Source of the DNA: Streptomyces olivochromogenes
Lineage (GTDB): Bacteria > Actinomycetota > Actinomycetes > Streptomycetales > Streptomycetaceae
Reading direction: 5' to 3'
DNA: 64,000 nucleotides
NCBI RefSeq assembly: GCF_021538895.1
Contig: NZ_JADDRL010000022.1
Span: 42,017 to 106,016, forward strand
In this document: piece after piece, positions 8,210-15,340 of the stretch
Position numbering within the stretch: the stretch's first letter is position 1
Layout of the letters: the number at the start of each line of letters is the position of its first letter
Translations under genes and position numbers: made by a program
The notes under the pieces: generated by a model
Databases searched by the model: none
Seen by the model: only the letters and a program-made list of their open reading frames with translations
Told to the model about the DNA's origin: nothing

Positions 8210-10717
8210 ATGCGTACACCCCGGAGGACCCCCACGGCCGGCGCGAAGACGCCGTCCCCACCGCCCGTGCGCGGCCGTCGCGCGCACGCCGGACCACCCG
8301 CCGACGAGCCCGCGGACGAACCCGTGGGCCCGGCGGCCGACCTCGCGCCTGCGCGCGCGGGACGATGGCGGACCCGGCCCCGGACGGTGCGGGCCAAGGT
8401 CGTCTGCCTGCTGATGGTGCCCGTCGTCTCCCTGCTCGCCCTGTGGGCGTACGCCACCGTCAGCACCGCACAGGACGTCTCCCGGCTGCGGCAGTCCCAG
8501 CGCGTCGACGCCGAACTACGGGCACCCGTCTCCGTTGCCGTCTCCGCCCTGCAGGCCGAGCGGGCCGCCGCGGTGCGTCACGCGACCGACCCGGCCGCCG
8601 GACAGAGCGACGACCTCAGGACGCTCGCCGCGCGCACCGACCGTGCCGTGGCACGGCTGCGGCTCGGGGACGACCACACCGTCGCCGACAGTGGGGACCT
8701 ACCGCGTGGCGTCGCCGCGCGGCTGGAGATCTTCGTCGCCGACGCCGAGCACCTGCGGACGCTGCGCACGGCGGTGCTCGACCGCCGGACCGGCTGGGCC
8801 CAGGTGTACGGGCAGTACACCCGGACCATCGCCTCGGGTTTCGGCGTGGACGGCGCCCTCACCGGTGTCCAGGCCGACGACGTCGGTTCCGGCGCGCGCG
8901 TGCTGCTGGAGTTCTCCCGCGCGCGTGAGGCCCTGGCCCAGGAGGACGTGCTGCTCACCAGCGCTCGCCTCGCCGGGGGCCTCCAGGGCGCACGGCTGCG
9001 GCAGTTCACGGGCGCCGTCGAGACACGCCGCACGCTCACCGAGGCCGCTGTCGCTGATCTGCCCGGCGCCCAGCGCGCCGCCTGGCAGCGCCTCGCCGAC
9101 GGCAGCGCCTACACCTCCGCCGCCGCCGTCGAGGACAGGGTCCTCGCCAGTGCCCCGGGCGCCCGCGCGATCGCCGCCGCTCCGCAAGCCACCTGGGATC
9201 CGGCCCACGCGCGCGTGCAGGACGGCATGCGGGGCATCGAGACCGGCGCCGGCCGTGCCGTCGCGGGCCGTGCCGAACCGTTCACCCGGGGTCTGCTCAC
9301 CCCGGCCGGGGCCGCGGTCCTCTTCGGACTCGCCGCCGTGGCCGCCTCGCTCGTCATCTCCGTACGCATCGGACGCGCCCTCGTGGTCGAGTTGGTCACC
9401 TTGCGCAACAGCGCCCTGGAGATCGCCGGCCGCAAACTTCCCGAGGCCATGCGGAGGCTGCGCGCGGGCGAGGAGATCGACATCCGCGCCGAGACACCCC
9501 CCGGACCGCCCGCCGAGGACGAGACAGGACAGGTCGCCGAGGCCCTCGGCACCGTGCACCGCGCGGCCCTGCGCGCCGCCGTGGAGCGTGCCGAACTCGC
9601 CAGCGGCATCTCCGGGGTGTTCGTGAACCTCGCCCGCCGTAGCCAGGTCCTGGTCCACCGCCAGCTCAGCCTGCTGGACAGCATGGAGCGCCGCTCCGAG
9701 GACCCCAACGAACTGAGCGACCTCTTCCGGCTCGACCACCTGACGACCCGTATGCGACGCCACGCCGAGAGCCTGATCATCCTGTCCGGGGCCGCACCCG
9801 GACGAGCCTGGCGCATTCCGGTGTCCCTCACCAACGTGGTGCGCGCGGCCGTCTCCGAAGTCGAGGACTACGCGCGCGTGGAGGTGCGCCGACTCCCGGA
9901 GGCGTCCGTCATCGGCGCGGCCGTCGCCGACCTCACCCATCTGCTCGCCGAGATCGTGGAGAACGCCGCCCAGTTCTCCCCGCCCCACACGCGCGTGCGG
10001 ATCACCGGCGAGCCCGTCGGCAACGGTTACGCCCTGGAGGTCGAGGACCGGGGCCTGGGCATGGGGGCGGAGACGCTCGCCGAGGCGAACCGGCGCATCG
10101 AGCAGTCCGAGGCACTCGACCTGTTCGACAGCGACCGCCTCGGTCTCTTCGTGGTCAGCAGGCTCGCCGCGCGCCACGGCATCAAGGTGCACCTGCGCAC
10201 CTCACCCTACGGCGGCACCACCGCCGTGGTCCTGATGCCCACCGCGCTGCTGCACAACGGGGTGGCGGAACGTTCCCCTCGCTCGTCGGCGGACGCCGAA
10301 CCGGCGGCGGAACGCGAGTACGCGCGCGTGCCGGGCGCCCACGCCCGCGTGCCCGGAGACAGGCCCGCCCTCGCGGCGACCGCACAGCCATCGGCAGACG
10401 CCCCGCCCGACACCCTGCCCCCAGGAGTCACCACCTTGCGGCCGCACCGCCCGTCGAACGACTCCGAAGCTTCCGAAGACCTCCCGCGCCGGGTACGCCA
10501 GGCGAACCTCGCCCCCCAACTGCGCGAGCAGCGCCGCGAGGAGCGGGACCGCCCACCTGCCTCCGGCGGCGACGATCCGCGTACTCCCGAACTCGTACGG
10601 GACCGCATGGCGGCCTACCGCGACGGCTGGGCGCGCGGCGGCGGACGGCAGCCCGGCCGCGCAGTCGCCCCGGACACCGAATCGGGCAGTCACAGCAGCG
10701 AAGGAGACTATGCATGA
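8210..10717 (+). CDS. cvnA: Conservon sensor histidine-kinase-like protein (CvnA type, NIT domain)
   Basis: An 835-residue protein. The arginine-rich cytoplasmic N-terminus is followed by a first membrane segment (about 64-86), an extracellular nitrate/nitrite-sensing-type helical domain (about 90-360), and a second membrane segment (about 363-392). A HAMP-like region comes next, then a HATPase_c domain with N-box EIVENAAQFSPP, G1 EDRGLGMG and GTTAVVLMP. No conventional phospho-acceptor H-box is obvious, as in other conservon kinases. The disordered Pro/Arg tail (about 690-835) is typical. The start is ATG 8210 with GAGGAGG upstream, and the stop overlaps the next ATG (ATGA). It heads a CvnA-B-C-D operon thought to act as a membrane-linked G-protein-like switch affecting development. 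Confidence 0.93.
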   Translation: MRTPRRTPTAGAKTPSPPPVRGRRAHAGPPADEPADEPVGPAADLAPARAGRWRTRPRTVRAKVVCLLMVPVVSLLALWAYATVSTAQDVSRLRQSQRVDAELRAPVSVAVSALQAERAAAVRHATDPAAGQSDDLRTLAARTDRAVARLRLGDDHTVADSGDLPRGVAARLEIFVADAEHLRTLRTAVLDRRTGWAQVYGQYTRTIASGFGVDGALTGVQADDVGSGARVLLEFSRAREALAQEDVLLTSARLAGGLQGARLRQFTGAVETRRTLTEAAVADLPGAQRAAWQRLADGSAYTSAAAVEDRVLASAPGARAIAAAPQATWDPAHARVQDGMRGIETGAGRAVAGRAEPFTRGLLTPAGAAVLFGLAAVAASLVISVRIGRALVVELVTLRNSALEIAGRKLPEAMRRLRAGEEIDIRAETPPGPPAEDETGQVAEALGTVHRAALRAAVERAELASGISGVFVNLARRSQVLVHRQLSLLDSMERRSEDPNELSDLFRLDHLTTRMRRHAESLIILSGAAPGRAWRIPVSLTNVVRAAVSEVEDYARVEVRRLPEASVIGAAVADLTHLLAEIVENAAQFSPPHTRVRITGEPVGNGYALEVEDRGLGMGAETLAEANRRIEQSEALDLFDSDRLGLFVVSRLAARHGIKVHLRTSPYGGTTAVVLMPTALLHNGVAERSPRSSADAEPAAEREYARVPGAHARVPGDRPALAATAQPSADAPPDTLPPGVTTLRPHRPSNDSEASEDLPRRVRQANLAPQLREQRREERDRPPASGGDDPRTPELVRDRMAAYRDGWARGGGRQPGRAVAPDTESGSHSSEGDYA

Positions 10718-11151
10718 TCCACGACCCGGGCATGCGGGCCGCCCAGCGATCTCGTGAACTCGACTGGTTGCTGGACGACCTGGTGGCACGCGTGAGCGAC
10801 GTGCGGCACGCCGTGGTGCTCTCCAACGACGGCCTCGCGGTCGGCGCTTCCACCGGCCTCAAACGCGAGGACGCCGAGCATCTGGCCGCCGTCGCCTCCG
10901 GCTTCCACAGCCTGGCCAAGGGCGCGGGCCGGCACTTCGGAGCCGGAGGCGTGCGTCAGACCATGGTGGAGATGGACGACGGCTTCCTCTTCGTGGCGGC
11001 CGCCGGGGACGGCTCCTGCCTGACGCTTCTCACCGCCGTGACCGCCGACATCGGACTCGTCGCGTACGAGATGGCACGGCTGGTCAAGCGTGTCGGCGAG
11101 CACCTCCGCACGGCGCCGCGCGTCGGTGCTCGCCCACCTGTCGTGGGCTGA
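10714..11151 (+). CDS. cvnB: Roadblock/LC7-domain protein (CvnB type)
   Basis: A 145-residue cytoplasmic protein with the Roadblock/LC7 fold: WLLDDLVARVSDVRHAVVLS, NDGLAVGASTGL, VRQTMVEMDDGFLFVAAAGD. Such proteins act as regulators or exchange-type partners of small Ras-like GTPases, here the GTPase encoded two genes downstream. ATG 10714 overlaps the kinase stop (ATGA), with AAGGAG 7 nt upstream. A close paralogue lies at 12,927, sharing long identical stretches such as REDAEHLAAVASG. Confidence 0.95.
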   Translation: MIHDPGMRAAQRSRELDWLLDDLVARVSDVRHAVVLSNDGLAVGASTGLKREDAEHLAAVASGFHSLAKGAGRHFGAGGVRQTMVEMDDGFLFVAAAGDGSCLTLLTAVTADIGLVAYEMARLVKRVGEHLRTAPRVGARPPVVG

Positions 11152-11173
11152 GCCGAGAGAGCGGTCGGCACGG

Positions 11174-11587
11174 ATGATCGAGGACAGGGCCGGCGCCCCG
11201 AGCGACCAGGGCAGCCAGTGGTACGACATAGAGGCGGGGCCCCTGGTCCGCCCGTACGCGATGACGGGCGGCCGCACCAGACCGGGCCCCACCGGGGTGC
11301 GATTCGACCTGATCGCGCTCGTCGCTCTCGACCCAGGCGCCCCCGTCGTCGACGACGACACCGCGCTCGGACCCGAGCACCGCACGCTCATCGACCTGTG
11401 CCGCACGGAAACGCAGTCCGTCGCCGAACTCGCGGCGGACGCCGACCTTCCCGTCGGAGTGGTCCGGGTGCTCCTCGGCGACCTCCTGGAGCTGGGCTGC
11501 GTCACGGTCAGCAGTCCAGTGCCTCCGGCGCAGCTGCCCGACGAGCGCATTCTGCGCGAGGTCATCGAGGGATTGCGGGCGCTGTAG
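11174..11587 (+). CDS. cvnC: DUF742 protein (CvnC type)
   Basis: A 137-residue protein with the DUF742 signature WYDIEAGPLVRPYAMTGGRT near the N-terminus and a winged-helix-like C-terminal part (VAELAADADLPVGVVRVLLGDLLELGCVTV). DUF742 proteins are the third component of conservons; the DNA-binding-like fold suggests, but does not prove, regulatory output. ATG 11174 is chosen because family members start shortly before the WYD motif. An in-frame ATG at 11090 would overlap cvnB by 62 nt. The Shine-Dalgarno is weak. Confidence 0.92.
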   Translation: MIEDRAGAPSDQGSQWYDIEAGPLVRPYAMTGGRTRPGPTGVRFDLIALVALDPGAPVVDDDTALGPEHRTLIDLCRTETQSVAELAADADLPVGVVRVLLGDLLELGCVTVSSPVPPAQLPDERILREVIEGLRAL

Positions 11588-11714
11588 ACGAGGGTTCAGA
11601 ACCAACCGGACGAGCACGGCACACGGTCGCACACCTTTCCGGTAGCAACCGGACTCCAGTCGGTCACATCGCGTGGATATCGGGTCAATCACCCGGAAGG
11701 GGGAGGGAATTGTC

Positions 11715-11783
11715 ATGATGCTGACTTCGCACCCCGACGTGCTCCCGGACGTCGACCGTACCCGGCACTCCCGAGAGAAGTGA
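11715..11783 (+). CDS. 22-codon leader ORF upstream of the conservon GTPase
   Basis: ATG 11715 follows an unusually strong Shine-Dalgarno (GGGGGAGGGA) and encodes 22 residues (MMLTSHPDVLPDVDRTRHSR plus EK), ending with TGA 11781-11783, 2 nt before the GTPase ATG 11786. The GTPase Shine-Dalgarno (GAGAGAAG) lies inside the end of this ORF. Such spacing would couple GTPase translation to that of the leader. No function is assigned to the peptide, and conservation in other strains has not been tested. Confidence 0.4.
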   Translation: MMLTSHPDVLPDVDRTRHSREK

Positions 11784-11785
11784 TC

Positions 11786-12391
11786 ATGGTATCCGAGCAC
11801 TCCGTTGCCGCGGATGGCGATCCGTCCGCCCTGGCGCTGAAGATTTTGGTCGCCGGCGGATTCGGCGTGGGCAAGACCACGCTGGTGGGCGCGGTCAGCG
11901 AGATCCGCCCTCTGCGCACCGAGGAGCTGCTCAGCGAGGCGGGTCAACTGGTCGATGACACCGACGGCGTGGACCAGAAGGTGACCACGACCGTCGCCAT
12001 GGACTTCGGCCGTATCACGATCCGCTCCGGCCTCTCCCTCTACCTCTTCGGCACACCCGGCCAGGACCGGTTCTGGTTCCTGTGGGACGAACTGTCGCAA
12101 GGGGCCCTCGGCGCCGTGGTTCTGGCCGACACCCGGCGGTTGGAGGACTGCTTCCCGGCGGTGGACTACTTCGAACACCGGCGCATACCGTTCGTCGTGG
12201 CCGTCAACTGCTTTGCCGGTGCCCGCGCGTACAGCGCCCACGAGGTGTGCCGAGCCCTCGACCTCGACCCGGGAACGCCGGTGGTCCTGTGCGACGCCCG
12301 CGACCGGGCCTCGGGCAAGGAGGTGCTGATCCGTCTCGTCGAGTACGCCGGACGGATGCACACCGCCCGGCTCCTCGACTCCGTGAGCTGA
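11786..12391 (+). CDS. cvnD: Conservon small GTPase (CvnD type)
   Basis: A 201-residue Ras-like ATP/GTP-binding protein. The P-loop GGFGVGKT is at residues 24-31, switch-II-like FGTPGQDRFWFLWDEL follows, then an ADTRRLEDCFPAVDYFE segment. The NKxD-like specificity motif is replaced by VAVNCF, as usual for this family. It would cycle between nucleotide states under control of the Roadblock partner. ATG 11786 is preferred to GTG 11780 for its 5-nt spacing from GAGAGAAG. Unusually, 198 nt separate it from cvnC, with a leader ORF in between. Confidence 0.94.
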   Translation: MVSEHSVAADGDPSALALKILVAGGFGVGKTTLVGAVSEIRPLRTEELLSEAGQLVDDTDGVDQKVTTTVAMDFGRITIRSGLSLYLFGTPGQDRFWFLWDELSQGALGAVVLADTRRLEDCFPAVDYFEHRRIPFVVAVNCFAGARAYSAHEVCRALDLDPGTPVVLCDARDRASGKEVLIRLVEYAGRMHTARLLDSVS

Positions 12392-12404
12392 CCGGCGGCG
12401 GCTC

Positions 12405-12833
12405 TCAGCCCGTCAGATCCGTCAGCGCCACCACATTGTCGATGGCGACCCGGACCAGGAGTTCGCCCGGAACGCCGTTGCGGGCACCGAACGCCTCGGC
12501 GTGCTCCTCGCCCATGTACCGTGCGGCGATCCGGGTCGCCCAGTGGCGAAGTTCGCCGAGATCCTCGGACAGGCGGGCCCGGCCGTTCAGGACCACGAAG
12601 TGGAAGGGCGGTGTGTCGTCGTCCACGCACAGGGCGACCCGCTCGTCGCGGGCCAGATTGCGCCCTTTCACCGTCTCCTTTCCGGTGTTGAAGACCACCT
12701 CGTCCCCGTCCAGCAGAAACCAGACCGGCGCCACGTGCGGGCTCCCGTCGGCGCGTACGGTCGACAACTTGCCGGTGCGAGTGCCGTGCGAGACGAACTC
12801 CCGCCATTGCTCATCGGTCATCTTCTGTGCCAT
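12405..12833 (-). CDS. Pyridoxamine 5'-phosphate oxidase-fold (PPOX class) flavin/F420 protein
   Basis: A 142-residue split-barrel protein: GKLSTVRADGSPHVAPVWFL, then VVFNTGKETVKGRNLARDERVALCV. This is the layout of PPOX-class F420-dependent oxidoreductases such as the TIGR03618 group. It probably reduces an unknown small molecule using F420H2 or a flavin. The start is ATG 12833 with AGGAGG 7 nt upstream. It is convergent with the conservon (13 nt between stops) and divergent from the second Roadblock gene. Confidence 0.88.
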   Translation of the reverse strand: MAQKMTDEQWREFVSHGTRTGKLSTVRADGSPHVAPVWFLLDGDEVVFNTGKETVKGRNLARDERVALCVDDDTPPFHFVVLNGRARLSEDLGELRHWATRIAARYMGEEHAEAFGARNGVPGELLVRVAIDNVVALTDLTG

Positions 12834-12926
12834 GGCCCCATCCTCCTTGCCCGGACGGCGGTCGTGGGGAAGGCTGGCGGACAGATCCTCCGGCCAGGGA
12901 GGCGACATCACACGGGGAGCGGGAGC

Positions 12927-13340
12927 ATGGCGCAGAACCAGGGACTCGGCTGGTTGCTCGACGACCTGACCGGGCGCGTGGAACACGTACGGCACGCGCT
13001 GGTCCTGTCGAACGACGGGCTGGTGACGGGTTCGAGCACGGGCCTGCGCCGTGAGGACGCGGAGCATCTCGCCGCCGTCGCCTCCGGACTCCACAGCCTG
13101 GCCAAGGGTTCGGGACGCCACTTCAGCGCGGGCAGGGTGCGCCAGACGATGATCGAGTACGACGACGCGGTCCTGTTCGTCACCGCGGCCGGCACCGGCA
13201 GCTGTCTGTGCGTGCTCAGCGGCGCGGAAGCCGACATAGGCCAGATCGCCTACGAGATGACCCTGCTGGTCAACCGGGTCGGCGAGCACCTCGGCGTCGA
13301 CGCCCGGCACCCCGAGCGTACTTCCCCGGCAGACCTCTGA
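12927..13340 (+). CDS. Second Roadblock/LC7 protein (CvnB paralogue)
   Basis: A 137-residue Roadblock/LC7 protein highly similar to the conservon CvnB 2.2 kb upstream. Shared features include GWLLDDLTGRVEHVRHALVL, REDAEHLAAVASGLHSLAKG and VRQTMIEYDD. It stands alone, without its own kinase, DUF742 or GTPase gene, so it may compete with or replace CvnB as partner of the nearby GTPase (inference). The start is ATG 12927 with GGGGAGCGGGAG upstream. It probably arose by local duplication. Confidence 0.92.
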   Translation: MAQNQGLGWLLDDLTGRVEHVRHALVLSNDGLVTGSSTGLRREDAEHLAAVASGLHSLAKGSGRHFSAGRVRQTMIEYDDAVLFVTAAGTGSCLCVLSGAEADIGQIAYEMTLLVNRVGEHLGVDARHPERTSPADL

Positions 13341-13361
13341 CCTGCTGGTTTGTCTTTGCCC

Positions 13362-13376
13362 GTGGAGTTATCCACA
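13362..13376 (+). promoter_or_regulatory. DnaA-box-like TTATCCACA within a small hairpin
   Basis: The intergenic region contains a perfect 9-mer TTATCCACA (13368-13376), identical to the canonical DnaA box. It overlaps a GTGGA-GTTA-TCCAC hairpin (13362-13375). It is a single copy, so it is not an origin; it could be a DnaA regulatory site for the downstream gene or chance. Confidence 0.3.
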
Positions 13377-13465
13377 GGCTCGCCACGCGATGCGCCGGAC
13401 CGGCTACGGTTTTTTCACGGCGAGCGCACACGGCGCGAGCCACCCACTCCACGGGGGAGATGACC

Positions 13466-14443
13466 ATGTCGGGCACCACCATCACGCAACCCCGCCCCCA
13501 CACCTGCGCGCCCAGCCGCGCCGCACGTGAACTGGAACTCAAGCGGGGAGAGTTCGACCTCGCCGTGCACCTCGGCCGGATCCGCACCGTGCCCGACGAG
13601 GGAGGGGGAGGGGGCCGCAGGATCGAGCACGCCGAGATCGACCGGCTGCGTGCACAGGACGGCTTCCCCGAAGTGCTCCGCGACGGTGTCCGGGCCGTCG
13701 GCACCACCGAGGGCGCGAAGATCATGAACGTGCCCGTCACCCGGTTCACCCGGCTCGCGCGCCTGGGGCTGGTCGTGCCGGTGAAGTACTACCTGAATCG
13801 CTACCGCGCCGTGGTGTGGCTCTATCTCGCCCAGGAACTGGAGGAGTTCGCGAACGACGAGAAGAACTCCTTTCTGCTGACGGGACGTACGCCCGAGGTG
13901 CTGCGGGCCCAACTGACGGCGGGCGTGGATCTGCGAGCCCGCAACTGGCGCGGACGGCATCTGGGATTTCTGCTGCGTCTGGCCGAGGAACCGTGGCACC
14001 GGGCGGGGGCCGTGGCGGCCTTTCTCGACCCCGCTCATGTCGCGGACGTGGTGAGGGACCCCTACGAGCGGTCCCATCTCAACCGGTTCCGCCCGGCGCC
14101 ACCCACCCACGGGGCACCGGGATCACCCTCCGCACACCTCGCCCAGGAGATCATGACGGCGAGCGACCAGGACGAGATCGGCTGGCTGAGGAACGACCTG
14201 GCCCGGGCCGTGGAGGAAGCTCGCGGGCACCGGCCCGCGCCGAGCCCGGCCCCACGCGGTGAGGCCCCAGCGACCCCGCACAGCGCCCCCTTGGCTCAGC
14301 ACCGCGCCACCGCGGCCCCACGCCGCGCCTCCGCGCCGGAGACGTCCGTGGCACCCGAGCAGCCCCGCCGTCTGCTGGGCTGGCTGCGTCGCAGAAGCCC
14401 CCGGCCGCCGTGCTCCGAAGCATCCGGTCGCGCGGCGGTCTGA
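13466..14443 (+). CDS. DUF6397-like hypothetical protein
   Basis: A 325-residue protein. Residues about 18-130 contain a helix-turn-helix-like section (RAARELELKRGEFDLAVHLG, VTRFTRLARLGLVVPVKYYL), followed by helical segments and a disordered Pro/Ala/Arg tail ending GWLRRRSPR. The N-terminal organisation resembles Streptomyces DUF6397 proteins, which are uncharacterised. ATG 13466 is used because GGGGGAG lies 6 nt upstream; ATG 13460 is too close to it. It is convergent with tesB. A DNA-binding role is possible but unproven. Confidence 0.8.
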   Translation: MSGTTITQPRPHTCAPSRAARELELKRGEFDLAVHLGRIRTVPDEGGGGGRRIEHAEIDRLRAQDGFPEVLRDGVRAVGTTEGAKIMNVPVTRFTRLARLGLVVPVKYYLNRYRAVVWLYLAQELEEFANDEKNSFLLTGRTPEVLRAQLTAGVDLRARNWRGRHLGFLLRLAEEPWHRAGAVAAFLDPAHVADVVRDPYERSHLNRFRPAPPTHGAPGSPSAHLAQEIMTASDQDEIGWLRNDLARAVEEARGHRPAPSPAPRGEAPATPHSAPLAQHRATAAPRRASAPETSVAPEQPRRLLGWLRRRSPRPPCSEASGRAAV

Positions 14444-14454
14444 AACCGGCTGGT

Positions 14455-15321
14455 CTACAGGGACCTGAACAGACCTTCCTGGACGACCGAGACGAGCAGC
14501 CGGCCCTGTAGGTCGTAGATGCGGCCCCGCGCCAGACCGCGCCCGCCGGTCGCGACCGGGGACTCCTGGTCGTACAGGAACCACTCGTCCGCGCGGAACG
14601 GCCGGTGGAACCACATGGCGTGGTCCAGCGACGCCATGTCGAAGTTCCGCGCACCCCACAGGGGTTCGATAGGGATGCGGACGGCGTCCAGGAGGGTCAT
14701 GTCACTGGCGTAGGTCAGCGCGCAGGTGTGCACCAGCGGGTCGTCGCCCAGTGGTCCGACCGCACGCATCCACACCGCGCTGCGCGGCTCGCAGCCGTCG
14801 ATCTCCTCGGGGTTCCACCGCAACCGGTCGACGTAACGGATGTCGAAGGGCTGCCTGCGCGCCATCCGCTCCAACTGCTCGGGCAGCGCGCCCAGATGCT
14901 TGCGGATCTCGTCCGCGAGCGTCGGCAGGGACTCCGGGTGCGGCACCTCGCGGGCCGGCGGCAGCTGGTGCTCGAAAGGTCCTTCCTCAGGCTTGTGAAA
15001 GGAGGCGGTCAGATTGAAGATCGTGCGGCCGTGCTGCACGGCGGTGACCCGGCGCGTGGTGAACGACAGCCCGTCGCGGATCCGCTCCACCTGGTACACG
15101 ATCGGCACGCCCGGCCGCCCCGGGCGCAGGAAGTACGCGTGCAGTGAGTGCACCGGTCGCTCGCCGTCCGTGGTACGCCCGGCGGCGACCAGTGCCTGCC
15201 CCGCCACCTGGCCGCCGAAGACCCGCTGGAACGACTCCTGCGGGCTTCGGCCACGGAAGATGTTGACCTCGATCTGCTCAAGGTCGAGCAGGTCGACGAG
15301 TTTCTCGGCCGGGTTCGTCAT
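14455..15321 (-). CDS. tesB: Acyl-CoA thioesterase II
   Basis: A 288-residue double hot-dog thioesterase matching the full length of E. coli TesB. Conserved stretches are VFGGQVAGQALVAAGRT, SLHAYFLRPG, NFDMASLDHAMWFHRPFRAD (carrying the catalytic Asp) and VVQEGLFR (carrying the Gln). It hydrolyses medium- to long-chain acyl-CoA to fatty acid and CoA in the cytoplasm. It lies 19 nt downstream of the helicase gene on the same strand, so co-transcription is likely, although the functions are unrelated. Confidence 0.96.
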   Translation of the reverse strand: MTNPAEKLVDLLDLEQIEVNIFRGRSPQESFQRVFGGQVAGQALVAAGRTTDGERPVHSLHAYFLRPGRPGVPIVYQVERIRDGLSFTTRRVTAVQHGRTIFNLTASFHKPEEGPFEHQLPPAREVPHPESLPTLADEIRKHLGALPEQLERMARRQPFDIRYVDRLRWNPEEIDGCEPRSAVWMRAVGPLGDDPLVHTCALTYASDMTLLDAVRIPIEPLWGARNFDMASLDHAMWFHRPFRADEWFLYDQESPVATGGRGLARGRIYDLQGRLLVSVVQEGLFRSL

Positions 15322-15340
15322 GCCGGGGCCTCTCCAGTCC

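Noticed and set aside
13368..13376. Replication-origin signal
   Set aside because: Only one DnaA-box 9-mer is present, with no AT-rich unwinding region or box cluster and no dnaA/dnaN nearby.
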